Assembly: GCA_026770575.1 (NCBI GenBank)
Contig: MU657184.1
Location: 123,186-141,401 of the forward strand
Direction of reading: 5' to 3'
DNA from: Pelagophyceae sp. CCMP2097
Lineage: Eukaryota > Sar > Pelagophyceae
Length of the DNA stretch: 18,216 bases
Shown: one piece after another, positions 18,177-18,216 of the stretch
Layout of the letters: every line of letters begins with the position of its first letter
Numbering within the stretch: position 1 is the first letter of the stretch
Translations under genes and position numbers: made by a program
Notes under the pieces: model-generated
Told to the model about the DNA's origin: nothing
Seen by the model: the letters and a program-made list of their open reading frames with translations, nothing else
The model's database searches: none

Positions 18177-18216
18177 ATGGCGTCCGCGGAGGACTTCTGT
18201 GAGAAATTTAGCATAG
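18177..18216 (+). CDS. Possible start of the next gene (partial, runs off window)
   Basis: ATG at 18177 in a good context (AAATCATGG) opens a frame reading MASAEDFCEKFSI to the window edge without a stop. It is preceded by a pyrimidine-rich leader (CCCCTCCACCCACCCCC). Only 13 codons are visible, so neither reality nor product can be judged. Confidence 0.3.
   Translation, partial: MASAEDFCEKFSI

Overview
The window is nuclear DNA from a eukaryote with a compact, strongly GC-rich genome. Thirteen short introns (44-97 nt) interrupt recognisable protein families, each starting with GTG (mostly GTGCG or GTGAG) and ending in AG. Removing them restores reading frame and family alignment every time. 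Compactness, base composition, intron style and a bacterial-type (organellar) asparaginyl-tRNA synthetase with an N-terminal targeting extension fit a unicellular alga. A pelagophyte/stramenopile such as Aureococcus or a relative is my inference, not something the sequence proves.

Layout: (1) 1-480, gene-poor flank. (2) 481-3294, minus strand, five exons: SEL1L/Hrd3 orthologue, the ER-membrane adaptor of the HRD1 ERAD ubiquitin ligase. (3) 3295-3716, divergent promoter region holding two identical 10-bp palindromes one helical turn apart. (4) 3717-7728, plus, three exons: N-terminal-motor kinesin with a kinesin-7-like neck and a long disordered tail carrying a duplicated Cys/His motif. (5) 7992-9778, plus, four exons: unidentified type II membrane protein, possibly a Golgi glycosyltransferase. 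(6) 9779-10314, intergenic, with a 67-bp direct repeat and a cluster of palindromes. (7) 10315-13206, plus, two exons: coiled-coil protein with RRM-like folds and a possible DUF4795/QRICH2-like C-terminus. (8) 13273-15111, minus, three exons: DNAJC21/JJJ1 co-chaperone. (9) 15228-16990, plus, four exons: organellar AsnRS. (10) 16991-18216, repeat-rich flank, with a possible next gene starting at 18177.

The genes do not form a pathway; they are housekeeping and cytoskeletal genes packed with short spacers. SEL1L/kinesin and DNAJC21/AsnRS are divergent pairs (the latter with only 116 bp between start codons). The coiled-coil gene and DNAJC21 converge with 66 bp between stop codons. The most notable signals are intron architecture (tandem duplications inside introns, one intron that echoes its downstream exon, one stop-free intron of 3n length), many short tandem duplications in coding and non-coding DNA, the kinesin-tail Cys/His motif pair and the intergenic palindromes. 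I found no CRISPR array, prokaryotic operon, tRNA, rRNA or complete transposon.
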